The notes below the pieces were generated by a model that did not search any database, was not told where the DNA came from, and was given only the letters and a program-made list of their open reading frames with translations. Positions 12,286 to 26,377 of a stretch of DNA of 64,000 nt are shown in pieces. Source of the DNA: Ctenosaura bakeri (taxonomy: Eukaryota > Chordata > Lepidosauria > Squamata > Iguanidae); NCBI GenBank assembly GCA_948474755.1, contig CAOLHI010001659.1:124001-188000 (forward strand), given 5' to 3'. The stretch's first letter is position 1. Each line of letters begins with the position of its first letter. The position numbers were made by a program, and so were the translations under genes.

Positions 12286-14425
12286 AGTGGTGCTCAGTGG
12301 AGTCAATCTCACTGGAGAGAGTTGCAATTTCTTTGTCATCATGAAACATGACCAAAATAGCTCTGTCTCCAATTGCCTTTACTTTTAATAGCTGTTCTTT
12401 GAGATCAGGGTGAGTTAGTAGTTGGTGTAGAATGTTCAATGTTAATCCGAAGAACACTAGAGTTACTGAATTGTATAGATATGGGGATGCAAGTATTTCC
12501 TGCTGGGTCCAAATAGGGACAGTGTAGTTAATGTTGTAACCATGGGGGGTGGAGACATTGCAAAAACAGTGATTGATAGTGGGTACTATGGGCTAAATTT
12601 GATGATTGTTTATTATGATGGTGTGGTAGTCTGTCCTTATACACACATATCCTTTCCCAGTGTACACAATGGCCAAATTTGTTTCATGGGTCAGTTCATA
12701 AGCACACTGACTTTCCATGGTCTTAAAGAGGCATCAGGCAAAAGTGATGAGTTTGCTTAGACCTCACAAACAAAACCTAGATTTTCCTGGTAGTGGCACC
12801 CTTCCACATTGACTCTTTGCCATTTGGGGCTTGACATGGTTGCCCAATGGTTATGATTTTTGGAATACAGGATGTCTTCTGAGACTGTCTGTATTCTGAG
12901 GAGGATGACTAGGTGTATAGGGAGTATGATCTGTGCAATGATGTTAGCAATAAAAAGCTGTAATTGGTTCCAGCATGGAATAAAAGTTACATTCAGAAGT
13001 TCCCACCAAGTCTTCAGTTCAATTTCAGTATTTTTGGGTCTTATCAATTCTCTAATCTCTTTTGGAATGAATCCATTGTGGGCATGCTGAATTAAATCCC
13101 TAATGGTCATCAAATTAATTGTGTGGATTTGGGTGCACGTGAAATCTATCAAAACGTTCCTTTCTAGGGAATGCATCTCATGTGCTAATCTAAGGGAGTT
13201 TCTTTCCATGGCCAATTCCCAATTGAACAGCAGAGTTGTGATAGAATGTTGAACTTTGAACATGCTCTGGGCAGACTCTGTTGTTACATAGGATAATTTG
13301 TTAGGTAAACCTCCACTATAGCTGCATCCAGCAATTACATGCCTGCTTCTATGGACACTATCCAGTCCAACCATACTGCTCATTTCACTCTAGAAGGCTG
13401 ATCTGGTGAAGATCACAGTTTTAGTCATTCAGCCCAGCCCACTTTGTAGAGGAATAAATGGGGTGCACATTCCAGCCATTGTGTGGAAGTATTCAGCCTT
13501 TGCAGACCCACCTGGATTTCTTTCAAGGAGATTATGACCTGGATCAATACCAGTACACATACACCCATTTTCAGTATGTGTCAGCCCATGATGGGGGATT
13601 CTGCCTGCATTAGTGTGGCAGCCTCCCTGATCAGTGGATCAAACATGGCTACAGTTGAGTGTCAGTGGCCAAATTAAAGAGTGTACTTGCCTTCCTCATA
13701 AGTAAGGTTTAGGATTAGGATATGCCATGATTTAAACCAGATCATCTTCTGGCTCGTGTTGCAAGTAGTTTGACTTAGAGGAATGAATTAGCTTGATGGC
13801 CCCTGTTTCAAAAGGTTTGTTTCCTGTATAATTCAGGGTTGTACTTTCCAGTCTGCAACCAGCATATTTTAATATTTGCCTGATGGGGTGACCAAATTGA
13901 TTTCAATGAGAGATGTGTGCCGTTGGGCCATACAGAGGAGGACGGACAACACAAAAGATCGCCAATATTCCATTCTGCTGCTGTGACCATGGCTATGTTG
14001 CAGCATGGTGATGGACTTGTAGATGGTAGGCTGCCAACTGTAGGGGCAGTGATATTCTTACTGAGCCTGCACTGGGTCACAGAATCTGGCAATTCTGCTT
14101 TTGTACCATCCTGACAGGAAATCTCCTCGATTCCACTTTTGGAGTAAATACATGTTGCTACAGGCCCATTCATGGAAAACCATGAAGGAGTAAATTTGCT
14201 TTGTATTGTTATCATCTAGATTCAGGCTAATTTTGCAAAGATGTTCACCTGGGAGGTGCTGTGGGTCAAGGACTGTGCTGCTCCAGGGTTAGTCTTTCAT
14301 GAGGGACTGTCCCCAGAGGGTCTGGGGAGAACTGTCAGGAAAAGAAACAGGGGAATGACACCTTAATTTCTGTATCAGTACCATGTTGTCTTCTCTCTAA
14401 AAGGGAAAAATGTCAAAGTACTTGG
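12286..14425 (-). pseudogene. Endogenous retrovirus copy A, env-like region
   Basis: The longest open stretch is 13383-12757 (reverse strand, 208 codons); another is 14215-13808. The first shares blocks such as ERNSL-AHEMH and CTQIH with the forward reading at 20177-20557 in copy B, which lies just downstream of that copy's integrase. On position this is env-like. A hydrophobic segment near 12900-12960 could be a membrane span. Frames change at about 12757 and again between 13383 and 13808, so it is non-functional. The env assignment is an inference from gene order, not from a diagnostic motif. Confidence 0.5.
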
Positions 14426-15200
14426 AATCAGAATCATACAATTGGAAGAGACCACAACAGCCATTGAATCCAGCCCCTACAAGACAGGAACACACAGTCA
14501 AAGCACCCCTAGCAAATGGCTATCCAGCCTCCATTTAAAAACCTCCAAAGAAGGTGACTCCACCACACTCAGAGGCAGCATATTCCAATGTCAGATGAGT
14601 TTTACCATCAGGCATGGTTTCCTGACCTTTCACAATTTTGAACCCCCTCCTCTGGACACTTATCAAAGAAGATCTTGTCAAAGGCCTTACTGAAACCAGG
14701 GTACACTGCAGCCACACCATTCTCTTCATCCACCAAGCTTGTAACTCTATCAAAAAAAGATCAGAGTAATCTGGCATGACAACATTTCCTCTCCTCCAGT
14801 CTGCTGGGACTTCTCCTGATCTCTAGGAACTCTCAAGGGTAATTGCCGGTGGTTCTGAAATTACTCTGCCAGTTCTTTTAATACCTTCCCACTGTTGGGT
14901 CCCTGTACTGTTTGCCCCATTCTCCTTATAAGATTCAGACTACTATCTCCAGCATTTGATGAATTCCTGCCCCCAAGAGTACTGTCTCCCCCACCCCCAT
15001 CCCATGACTCAGTTTAAAGCCATCCTAATTAAGTTTCTGATATTCTTAGCAAAAATGTTCCTGCCAATCTATATGAAAGTCTGGATTATGGTCCAAGAAT
15101 CCAAACAGTTTCTGTTGGCACAACCTGTGAAACCAGTTGTTCACCACCTCTATTTTATTCTGCTTTCCTGGGGTCATGTCAATATTGGTTCTACTTCTAA
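14426..15200 (-). mobile_element. CR1 LINE with large internal deletions
   Basis: Reverse strand. The 3' end (14426-14663) is fused to a mid-RT piece (14664-14880, matching 31290-31690 of the full CR1). That is joined to the ORF1/ORF2 junction and the C-terminal part of ORF1 (14880-15200, matching about 33110-33400). The endonuclease and half of the RT are missing. The first lost block corresponds to about 30640-31290 of the reference copy. Confidence 0.8.
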
Positions 15201-15411
15201 GGCCTAATCAAACTTTAAATATTATTAAAACAATCACATTCTTCATTATGTCTTTATCAATTTTTTGTTCATAAAGTGGGGTTTATGTGTGTTTGTGTGT
15301 GTGCAGATATAGCAGTATTATCTGTCTGGACCAAAATCTTTCTTTGATGTACAATTGCTAAATGTCATTTTATTGTTATGTTGTTAAAATTCTTTCCAAA
15401 ATTCTTTCTTT
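15201..15411. other. No gene recognised
   Basis: AT-rich sequence with a short GTGTGTTTGTGTGTGTG stretch near 15285-15303. Nothing else is recognised. Confidence 0.4.
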
Positions 15412-15935
15412 GGGAAGTTCTGGTGCTGATGAGCATGTAACAATCTACCTCAGTGACTCAACTTTCAAACACAATAACACTTAAAATTGTCTCAGTACAA
15501 CAACTGATGGTCATCACCCTGTTCCCTCTTCCTGCTGAAATTCGCCTTTGTTTCCTCACCTGTCCAGACATTAAGAAGTTATCACAATTCTCATTAATGC
15601 TTTGTCACCTAATGCTAAGACCATTATCCCTTCATGAACCCTATTGTTTGCTCTGCTACAGAGCCATTAACACCTTCTACTTCAGGGCAGAGAAAAGGTA
15701 TTTAAACTCTGCCTCTGAGCCTGGTGACTTGTAGTACTTAGGACTCACATTAGCACATTATGCTGCTGGGGGGGGCACAGATTCCTCTTCTTTGTGCTCT
15801 TCAGGATAGGTAAATATTACTCCACTTCATCCAAAATCATTGCTGTCCAGTTTTCCTTCCTTTTCTTCTTGTGTGTTTGTGAGACTGCTTGAATACTGCA
15901 TGTGTGTGATTTTCCTACCAATAAAACATTCTTTG
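15412..15935 (+). repeat. 5' LTR of endogenous retrovirus copy B (approximate ends)
   Basis: Its first ~420 bp match the split repeat at 24098-24160 plus 26378-26792, as expected for the two LTRs of one provirus. It contains a TATA-like GGTATTTAAACTCTG near 15698 and AATAAA near 15921. The exact ends and the primer-binding site could not be fixed by eye. Confidence 0.55.
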
Positions 15936-18900
15936 AACCTCCAACTGGTGTTCCTCCATTAGTACCAGTACACACATATGGAAAGAACCTGAAAGTTACA
16001 CACACACCCTGCACAGACCTCCCTTTTAAGCTAATAATTCTTCATCTTTCCATGGAGGCATTGGCACTGCAGGTAGACCCCTGAGTTACCCACATAACAA
16101 GGTGGCATAACATGGCATAACAAGATTGGTGGAGTAATGTGGGCAACACCCTGCACCCTTGGGTCATCAGTCGATGCACAGAGCTCAGGAAGGAAGACAT
16201 GGGAAAATCTGTAGGGATTCTAACTAGGACATGTGTGAGAGCAAATCTGAGTGACTAAAGCCATAAAGGCTCCTGTGGGTTGGGGTCTGCTCTCCTTTGC
16301 CTATCTGGCAGCAGCCCCTGTATGGCCATGAGTTTGGTTTGTCATCCAAGAACTGCTGTGGATTGCAAGGGCTTGGCATGCGACTGTGCTAGGAATCTCT
16401 ATCTCTGGATCTATCCTAGTGTGGTATTTGAAGAGCCAGGGCGATTGTGCATGTACACACACCACATGAACACAAACACTTAAGATTACAAAAGGCGAAC
16501 CATGCAGAGCCCCATAACCTCACTTTTTGTGGCCTGCATGTCACTTCTTTAAATAGGCCAGTGTACGTTTGAATTCCAATGAGGAAAGTTGGTAGGGTGG
16601 GTAGGAAATCCCAGATCTTCTTTTGTGGTTTTCCTGCAGGGTAGTTCCTTGGGGACAAATAGTTTGTGTGTCAGAGGTGGTGACAACTGACTGTTAGGTT
16701 TAAGCTCTTTGCCTGGACTCAGAGGATGCACCTCTCAGTCTAAAAAAGCAGCAGTAATTAGGCAGGACTCAGGCAGTACCCAGATCCCTTATTCCTCCAC
16801 TGCTCAATTAAGTGGTGGAAACTTCCTTAGTGTTGATGACCCCCCCCTCCCCGGCAGCTCTGTTCAGTGCAGACACTAGGGATTTTTCCCAAAGGACCCC
16901 AGTAGTCTCCCTTCTCTGAGAACCTGACCCACTTTTCCCTGGTTTTGATGCATTGTCCTGGCTGGTGGAGACTGCTCTTTGCAGAGACATTTGAGAGAAG
17001 TGTCTACACCCTTTGAAGCCACAGAGGCATTGTGGGCATGTTAGAGAGATACTGTTGCATTTGTCTGTTTGGAAAGTCAAAACTTGAATTGGCAAAATGT
17101 CCAAAGAACAAAATAATTTGGAAAAAATTGGAAAAGTGGGTTGTTAATAAGGGTCTTTTGAAACCACAGATTTGTTTAGCACCCTGCCTGAGGCTTTCCA
17201 CAGCCAGTGTAAGGAGGGTTCACTTTTCAGCCCCTCCAAAGAAATAATGGCAGCTTGGAGGTTCTGGATGGCCTTAAGTAAAGCTACAAGCACCATCCAC
17301 GAACTCACATAAAAGGCTGAGAAGCAGGCCAAAGAATTGGATGTGTTACAGGTACAGAACAGCACCCTGCTGGCAGACAAATTGGCATTTTTGTCTGCTG
17401 TGCAGGAGGCCCGTACCAAATTAGAGAATGCCTCCCTTCAAATACAGGCACTCCAGGACAGGCTGACCACCTTAGAGGATGAACATGCCAAAGTCCAGCA
17501 TACTGCTCAGTATCTGACCAGTCAGGGAAAGGCTCAGTAATAAAGTGCTAACCACGAAGCCTGAAATTGCAAGATTACTGAGCTGAGCCAAGGGCTGAAT
17601 ACCAAGGAGGCAATCATCATCATGGTCTGTCCTGAGACACTTCCCTCGTTCTCTAAGTATACTCCAGATGGTTCCTTGCTGGAGGAAGCATTCCCCATAC
17701 TCCATACAACCCTGATTGGGAGGGAGCTGGTCCCCCTCCACCCCATCAAGAAGGTGGCTATCACTACCCATAGAGGCAATAGAATGCCTGAGTATTAAGT
17801 TATAGAGGAGATAGTACACTAGTCTGCCACAGAGACCAAGGCCTTATCAAAAACAAAATCAAGAAATTATGTGGCTCAACACTGTGGCCCGCACACATCC
17901 CACCACCAATAGACAGGATGGTTAGCCTAACTATATGTTTCTCAGGAGGATCTGTTGGCCCTTGAGTCAGCAGTAGCCACCCATGAGTTTGCTCCTTCTG
18001 CTCCTACACAAGAGCAAGGTCCCGAAAACCTGAGCCAAGCCCCCAACACCAGGGAGTAATCTGGAGGTTACAGTCCTCAGCAGTTGGTGAACAGTGAGGA
18101 GCAGAGGCATGTCTGGGAGCTCCTGAAGTGAACAGGCACCAACATGTCCTATTTCCACATGAGACCGACGGTGAAGTTGATTGACACACTCCTGAAGCTG
18201 CAAGGTGGTCAGCCCAGAGACACACAGCTGGTGGATGCAGTCCTACCAAGCAATACCCCAGAACACTGACATCACATATTAGGGAAGCCCTTAGTTCACA
18301 GTACTTCCCCAAGGCCTTGTAGCTCATTTGGAGTCCAACTCCTAGGGAAGGCCAATGGTAAAAATGGCCATTTTACATCCAGTTGGCTACTTCGGAATGT
18401 AGCATCAGTGCTGCACTCACTCAGTGGCAGTCAGAAGCACAGAGGATCACAGCCACTCACAGCCTGAAGCTGGCCAAAATGAAGTATAGTTCTTGCAGGA
18501 AGATTTGCCCGACCCTGATGTGGAATCTCTCTCATTGAGAATTCATTGGCAGAAGTGCAAGAATTGTTCACACTGCATGCATCCTAGTCAAGTACATTCT
18601 GTCAGGCAAGATTCAAAATGGCCAAGTCTCCAATGCATGAATCCCACAATGAAAGAGCAGAGTGAAGCTCCCACTGTATACAGCTTAATCATGATGAGAG
18701 AGCAACACAAGTGCCCTTTCCACTTCCATATCCAGTGGCCTGCAGAGTGGGGAAGGCCCCTCACCAAGGCCCAGCTGCAAGGCTTTGTGTGCTGGTTCTG
18801 GTCATCTCTCTGTGTTGCAGGCACTCCCAAGATTGGCTACGGATGATTCCTTCACACTTTAATGCACAGTACGCCCTCACTCAAGTCAAGCAGCCAAGGT
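15936..18900 (+). pseudogene. Retrovirus copy B, leader, gag and early pol region, decayed
   Basis: It lies between the 5' LTR and the integrase. The only structured piece is 17337-17540 (67 codons). It has a clear heptad pattern (LQVQNSTLLADKL, LQIQALQDRLTTLEDE) predicting a coiled coil, as seen in the gag of some retroviruses. The rest is broken by many stops. I could not identify protease or the RT active site, which may be deleted. The gag call rests on position. Confidence 0.4.
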
Positions 18901-20142
18901 AGAGGATCTTAGAATCATTTTAGATTATGAGGTGCTTGACTGCTCCCTAGCCATTTATGCCAACTCTGACTGGATTGCCAAGGCAGCAATATTATGGTTT
19001 CTCATCTGGGTTTCTAATGAGCACAAGACTCATTGCACTTATCACTAATGAAAGCAAGACCATTGCATACTTAGACAAATGGCTACACATAGCCACCAGG
19101 ATGCAGGATAGGGCAGCCTCAACATGGCCTGCGCATGTAAAGGGCCATAAGAAACATGCTCCTGAGATCTGAACGTGAAACAACCAGATAGGTGTCCTCA
19201 CCAAGGAGGCAGCCATCATAGATGATGGTTCTACAGATACAGCATCCATGTGCCCCATCAACATTTGTCCAAGAAGGATTCTCAGCACTTCCCTCCTAGA
19301 TCTGGTCAGCCTCTAGAAGGGGGATCCCAACTAAAGGAATTGGCTGAGACAGAGAAAGATTTGACAGTCCATGAGCTGGGACAAAAAGGGAAACAGGCAA
19401 CCTTTCAGAGGGTGCAGGAGATGGGTTAGTGGCTGAACTTGCACCAGAACATGGAGCAGTGGGTGGACAACTGCCTCTCATTTGCAATGATCAATGCTGA
19501 TCAGTCCAGCCCCAAGTCTGCAATTCTGCACCAGAGGATTGAAAACCCATGGCTCTGAATGCAAATTGATTTCATTAGTCTCCTGCCTTCTACTCCCTGG
19601 GGGAAAAAGTACTGCCTGACTGTAATCAACTTCTTCAGCAAGTGGATCAAGACATTCTTTGCAAGAACGACACCGTGGCCACTGCTGCTCATCTTTTGTT
19701 TAACAATGTTTGGAGCCAGTGGGGAATCACAAGGGAGGTGGACAGTGACATAGGCCCTCAATTTACTGGAGAAGTCACCCAGGAACTCTGCAAAGCCCTA
19801 GACATCAAGCAGAGATTCCACATTGCACACCACCCCCAAAGCTCAGGACAGATTGAGTGAACCAACTGTACCTTGAAAGAGGCACTACAGAAGGTAGTGC
19901 ATTGCACAGGGCACGATTAGGATGAGGAGCTCCTGATCATCCTCATGGTCCTGTGGTGAATGAAAGCAGTTCATGGCTTCACTCTGCACACTGAGATGAC
20001 TGGAAGGAAGATGTTGCTTTTAGAAGCATAATGAATTGATACCAGTCTCTCCTCCAATTTGGAGACAGTGGTCAACAACAAGAAGTTGATGTGAACACTC
20101 ATCCAGGAAATTTCCAAATTTCACCACAAAGTGGCCTTATAA
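18901..20142 (+). pseudogene. Retrovirus copy B, pol 3' part (integrase)
   Basis: Segments 19559-19753 and 19642-19860, in two frames, carry integrase-core features: a QIDFI start, SKWIK, VDSDIGPQF and HHPQSSGQIE just before a stop. In retroviruses integrase joins viral DNA to host DNA in the nucleus. The core is split by a frameshift near 19650-19740 and by the TGA at 19858-19860, so it is inactive. The motif pattern resembles class I (gamma/epsilon-like) elements. Confidence 0.65.
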
Positions 20143-21360
20143 TTGGGCAAGAACATGCTGACCATGGAAAAAAGGCTTGACTGTGTTTACAACCTGCACC
20201 AATGGGACAGAGAGAATTGGTCAATGTACAGAATTAGCAACAGAAAGGAACTCCCTCCTATTCGCACACAAGATGCATTTTTCAGAGAGGAATGTTTTGG
20301 TAGCTGTTGCATGCACCCAAATTCATGTGATCAGTTTAATGACGATTAGAGATATAATTCAGCATGCCCATGATTTACGCATTTCAAAGGAAATCAGAGA
20401 ATTAATGAGACCTGAGTTGACAAAAAGGGAGGTACAGCTGGAGGCTCGGTGGAAGCTTGTGAATGCCACCTTAATCCCAATGGAATCAACTTCAGGTTTT
20501 CATTACCACTGTCACAGAAAAGACCATCCTTTTCATACATTCGGTCATCCCCCTTGAAGTAAAGACAGTCTCAGGAGACATACTGTATTCCAAGGACCAT
20601 AACCATTGGGCAGCCATGTTTGGGTCCAGATGGCAAACCATTAATGTTGAAGGATGCCTAGAACAAGAAAACCTGGGCTTCATTTGTGAGGGCCAAGCCC
20701 TGTAAACCCATCATCCTCACCTGACACCCCTTAAGGACACAGTCAGTGCGCATACGAAGTCAATCAGGAAACCGATTCAGCCATTATCTATACAGGCAAG
20801 GGATGCATGTGCATAAGGACAGCCTGCCACACCATCACCATAAATGATTACCAAATTGAGCCCATGGTGCCCACCATCAACCACTGTTTTTGTATTATTT
20901 CAACCATCCATAGTTCTGACATTGACTACTCAGTCTTCATTTGGACCCAGGAAGAAATGGTCACATCTCCAGCCCTATATAACTCTGTTACTCCTGTGTT
21001 CTTTTTGGCCTGAAGCAGAAATCCTACACCAGCTCCTCACTCACCCCAACTTCAAAGAGCAACTGCTGAAAGTAAAGAGACAAAACTGTCCTGCTTGTGT
21101 CTCACAACAGCGAGGCCATAGCGACTCTCCCCAGAGAAATTGCCTCAATTGGGCACCATTCTTAGTGGGAATCCCCCCTTGGATGCTCTCCTACTACAAC
21201 TGGAATTTTCAATGTGATGCTATGTCTGATTATTATAATTATGGCATTCCAAATTTTGCTGCTGTTTGGCTTATCAGGTTTGTCATATTGGGTTCACCAC
21301 CAGCTATGCAAATTAAGGGCCTTTGGTGAATTGGCCAAATCAATCAAGGCACAATATTTT
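20143..21360 (+). pseudogene. Retrovirus copy B, env-like region
   Basis: It follows integrase directly and is homologous to the reverse-strand region 12286-13383 of copy A. The longest open piece is 20177-20557 (126 codons). Many frame changes and stops follow. Compared with copy A, the part equivalent to 13400-14425 (probable surface subunit) seems to be missing here. Confidence 0.5.
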
Positions 21361-21905
21361 CTTTAACTGTTTTTTTCAGAGGCCCAAAGGCCCCCAGGAC
21401 TCCCCAAGGAAGCCCTTAGTTGAGTTGAGCCTGTATCACCAGTCAAGAGCAGCAGTCTGAGCCCAAGGAAGAGTGCAGGAAGTTCCTCTGGAAGTGCCAT
21501 GGCTGTTGATAAACCTAGTCAGTGTCTTCCATAATGGAGAGTCCTCCCCATGGGAATGAGATCAGCCCCAGGCCAGCTGTTTTGGCCCAGGGCAAGACAG
21601 AAAGGTATCCACTGCCTGCAGGGTGCCTCAGAGTCATTCCAGACCCTTGAGTTGTAGCCCACTCTGACCAGTGCTCCCAATTTTTCTTGGACTCCTTGAT
21701 TCATTCATACACACTGTCAACTACAGCTGACTTATGTAGATCTGGCACCTGACATACTGGTGGGCCAATATACCAAGCACTGTCTACTTTTCCACAAGCC
21801 CCCATGCACTGAACTGTCCATTGTCACCTCTTATTCCAAGGGGTTGCATACCCATAAGGTGTGGCAACCCAAATCTCCATAGGACCTCAGTGCTCCTGTG
21901 CTGCA
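21361..21905 (+). mobile_element. Retrovirus copy B, 3' non-coding region
   Basis: Aligns with the reverse complement of 9180-9640 in copy A. It ends abruptly at the L1 that starts at about 21906. Confidence 0.5.
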
Positions 21906-24097
21906 TGGCCTCCAACTAAAGATACTAAATAAAGATACTAAAACGGACATGGAGAAGTGGCAAAAATTCAATTTATCATTACTAGAGAGAATTTCGGCAA
22001 TAAAGATTAATGTTCTTCCAAAGATACTATTTTTTTCTCCAAATGATTTCAACCATAACTAAAGAAACACCACTCAAAACTTGGCAAAAAGATTTATCAA
22101 GGTTTGTGTGGGGAGGCAAGGAACCTAGGATAAGAATTAAAGTGTTACAAGAATGGGGTGGCCTTGGATTGCCAAACTTAAAGACTTAATTTGCAGCAGC
22201 ATCTTTGATTTGGATTTGATTTGGATAACATTGAAAGAGAATAAGTTATTGAATTTAGAAGGTCATGATTTGAGGTTTGGATGGCATGTAAACTTATGGT
22301 ATGAGAAAGTTAAGGTCAGTGTGGCCTTTAACAACCATTGTGTTAGGTGTGCTATGCTGAGAGTTTAGAATAAATACAAATCTAGACGATATATAAAAAC
22401 ACTTCTTTGGATTTCTCTACAAGAAGCTTTTTACAGAACAGGAATGAGAGTAGATCAACATTGGTTGACATATGAAAATTTATTAAAGAAGATGAATTGA
22501 GGTTATGAAATGAAATCTCTACAACAGTTACAAGAAGAAGGCTTTACAATGACTTTCACACAGACAATATTACTTAAGAGTTATGGAAGGCAAAAAGAAT
22601 AAAGACCAAATCAGAATTTGGACTGTTACTTTGTGCCATTGATGATCATGTGATTGCTAAATCATATAAGTTTTTGCTGAAAATAGATATGGAAGATGAA
22701 CAAGTTAAGGAATGCATGACTAACTGGGCCAAGAATTTTGGATATAATGTATCTATGAATCAATGGGAAAGACTTTGGAAAGAAATGGAAAATATATGTT
22801 GCTATGAACTCCAAGAAAAGCTGGTGTCTCACACCAGAGAGACTGTCAAAAATGCATAAGGATATGACAGATAGATATTGTAAATGTCAAGAATATACAG
22901 AATATACAGGAACTTTGTGTCATATGTGGTGGGCCTGTGAAAGGGCTAAAATGTTTTGGATGTAAATACAGAATATAATTCAAAGAATTCTGAAATGTCA
23001 AATAGTTAAGAAACCTGAACTATTTTTTATTAGGAATTTGGAGTCATGATATCAAGAATGACAAACAGCAACAGAAATTTCTTCAATATATGTTACTGGC
23101 AGCAAGAATTGTCTATGCAAAGTATTGGAAGAAAATGGAAATTCCCAACAATGCCCAATATTTTAACAGACTGATGTCAAATCTAGAGATGGACAAAATG
23201 TCCACTAAACTGAAGGGAATTTCTGAAGAAAATTTTATTTTAGAGATGTTTAATGGATTTTTTAAGGGTAAATGAGGGTGAACTGATGATTTTAGGGTTT
23301 TAAAACTTGCTTATAACTATGTCTTTCTTAAATATCTGTAGCAGATTGCTATTTTGAGAAAGATATTGTGAAAGTTATATATGTCCATAAGTTGTTGCTA
23401 TTATTACGTTATAGATTTGATTTGATTAATAGGAGTTAATTAAAAAGAAATGTAGTAGAATTAAATAACAATGCTACTGTTAATAACATTGATTTCACTT
23501 CTGAGATAGAAATAGAAACTTAAGAAACTTAGAAATCAAAATAGTTTAAGAGTATGTTTGTGGAGCGACACATTTAAAAAATAATTTTAATTAATGGTTT
23601 TACGTTAAGTACATTTATATATATTGGAGCTGTTCACAACAAAGGTAGGAACATTTTTTAATTAGATGTAGTTTTTTCTTTCTTGTTTAGTTTGGTGTAG
23701 ATTAATCACTAGTTTAGGTAAAATATGTTGGGTTTTTTGGTTAACTGTAATGTTTTGGCAGTTTAATTATAGTGTTTTTCTTTTTTCTCCTTAGACATAT
23801 TTATATTGGTGTATTGTTGATTATTGTTTTTGTTATGTACTGTTTTTGTTTCTGTTGGGATTTTTTTGGTTTTAGTGTTAAAAAGTTTTTTAAAAATTTC
23901 TAATTTAAAAAAAATAATCACATTTTCAGTAATGGTTACCAAAATGTCCTTTAAAGCCATTGATGGGGATTGAGGGAAGGGGGGAGTGGGGATTGTTCTA
24001 ATTGTTCTAATTATAGAAAAATATTGTAATGTGTTATGTGTTATTGTACATTTTAGGGTGCTATTGAATTTAAAATCAATAAAGTTTTTTAAAAAAT
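21906..24097 (+). mobile_element. L1 LINE, 5'-truncated, next to the copy B 3' LTR
   Basis: ORF2 C-terminal pieces are recognisable. They include a LERISAIKINVLPK-like block at 21985-22025, LRFGWHVNLWYEKVKV (22272-22316), MTNWAKNFGYN (22715-22747) and LLAARIVYAKYWKKM (22090-23130 region, readable at 23092-23136). A long 3' UTR with a G-rich purine stretch at 23966-23990 ends in AATAAAGTTTTTTAAAAAA. An additional A-run near 23905-23915 suggests that two L1 3' ends may be joined. Frames are broken throughout. Confidence 0.75.
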
Positions 24098-24160
24098 CAG
24101 GAAGCTCTGGTGCTGATGGGCTTGTGACCATCTCTCTCAATGGCTCAACCTTCAAACACA
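24098..24160 (+). repeat. 3' LTR of retrovirus copy B, left part
   Basis: TCTGGTGCTGATG and the following bases match the start of the 5' LTR at 15418-15475. The match breaks off at an L1-type insertion and resumes at 26378. Confidence 0.65.
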
Positions 24161-26377
24161 GGTTCCTGTTTGTGGTGGCGTTTAATGGAGGTCACAATTT
24201 AGGCAGCTGCCTGATCGTAGAACCAGAGGGGTTGTTCTTGGCAGCAGGGAGGCTGTTAAGCTTCCTCCTGTTAAGCAAAGCACTCCCTGAATGACAGGGA
24301 GTCCAAAGGATCTTCAGAGCAGCTGAATTGTCGTCTGCTCTGGAATTTAGCAGACATCAGAGGTCTCAAGGCTGCTGAAGGTAATCACAGCGCTTCTGGA
24401 AGCCTAGGGATTAGTGATTTACAGCTCCTGTTAAGGACATTACATTATTTGCAGCCTGACATCTTGCAACTAAAGGTTTGTTTTCAATATAATTCTTTGC
24501 ATTAAGCAAGGAGACCTTGTTTGCTACAGCTGTAAATCTTTCCCTAAAGCCAGATTGCTCTCTCATGAGAAGGAAATTTTTAAAGAGACAGTACTCTTTT
24601 CTAAGACTGCCAAAATAAATGCATGGCTACGACAAATAAAAAGTATAAATTTTTGGAAGGGGATTTTTGAAGATTTTGACTCTTTGGTATCTGTGGATTT
24701 AAAAAAATAATTTTGAATTTTGAATTATTATAATTTTGGATTGAGGTTATTAATCTGGAAGTAATTGGATCTAATTGGGACATTTACTACATGAATCGTT
24801 GGAATATGCAATCTATAGGGAATAACTATAACTATCCATGAGAATTTGTTTTTATTTACTGCTATCCTGGTCTGAAAGATAAATATTTTCAATAATTGTT
24901 TTGATTGGACTCTTGCTCTGACTTGCTTAACAAGATGGATTTACAAATTGACTGTGACCAAGAGAAGGTGCCAACTTACTTTACAGAGTTTTTGATGGAA
25001 GTTAGGGATTATAGACATAAAGTTATGAAGCAATTTGGGCAAATAGAAAACTGATAGATTTGTTGGACTTAAGACAACCTTATCATAGAGGACCTAGATG
25101 GAGAAGAAAATACTGAAGAAATTTTTGTGGATCTGGGTGGATCTAAGTCTGACTTGTACCCTGAAAAATGTAAGGAGGGATTAGAGAAGCTGCAGCAGAA
25201 GAAACCACAAGAAGCCACAAAAGAATTCTTCAAGAGGAGATCACCTATGTCTTGAAAGAATTGGAGATTCAGAATCCTCCCATCTTTGGGGAGTTGGAGC
25301 AAGAGGGATTACAAGAGCTGCTTCGGGAACTGCTTCAACAAAGATTTGAGGCACAGAAGGAGATCCCGTTTGAACTTGCAGGCAGATATGAAATAGAATT
25401 TTGCAGTCAAAGTGGTGGGAAAAGATACAGGATTATGTCCAGTTTTGGGAAACAATGAAATGTAATGTCTGAGCAAAATGATGGGGTAGTGGTTGTTGAA
25501 GATGAGATTATGACATGTTTTATGAAAATAGAGGTGGGATAAAAATAATTATTTTTAGAAAAAAATGATGACATTATGAGTATTATTGGAATTGCATGGA
25601 TAATGAGTTAAGAATATGATTTTTTAAAGTGGTGAAGATGAGGATGAGAATATCAGATATGATTTGATGAAAGTAGTTTGATGATTCTGAAATTGTTTAA
25701 AGAAAGAAGAGGTATAATAGACTATCCACAGATTTAATAACTAACATAATTTTGTTGACTTAATAGAAATGAAAAAAAAAGGAAAGTGATTTTAAGGTGG
25801 TAGGTTTTACAACTTTAATTTGGAAGTCTTGTTTTTGTTTTCTCTTCCTTTCTTAAACTCACATGAGAAGTATAAACTGATAAATGAGTTATACTTGTTG
25901 CTTTGTAAGTTTAATTGTTATATCATTTATCTAATCAAACTTTAGATTATATGGATTATTAACAATAGTACTACTAATTTGTTTTGTTGGCTGTTACTAT
26001 TAGCATATATTTTATGATTATAAGTATACTAATGTTTGATATTAATTAAATAGATATGTAGGTAGATAAATATTTATGATGTTATAGGAATGGCAACATG
26101 TAGTTCTGACCATGAATAAGGTGATAATGGATGGTTAGATGTTTGACTGATTGATTACTAGGAGCTGTTTTCAACAAAGGCAGGAACCAACTTTTAATTC
26201 CTTATTTTTTTTAGTTTTGTAGTTTTGTTAATTTTTTAATGTATTCTTTATATTGTGTAGTGTTTTTCCCCCCTTTATAGTATGGTTTGTGTTGTCTGTA
26301 GGATTTTATGGATTTATGTTTTGTCTTATGTTTTTTATATGTATGTATGTTTTTATTAAAAATGAAAATGAAAAAGA
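24161..26377 (+). mobile_element. Internally deleted (HAL1-like) L1 inserted in the LTR
   Basis: It holds a G/C-richer L1-type 5' UTR (24161-24930), then a short start of ORF1 at 24934 with EKVPTYFTEFLMEVRD, which resembles the ORF1 start of the L1 at 7732. Further broken ORF1-like sequence runs to 25458, followed by an L1 3' UTR resembling 23630-23900. The endonuclease and reverse transcriptase are absent. It is flanked by CAAACACA at 24153-24160 and 26378-26385, a probable 8-bp target duplication. Confidence 0.6.
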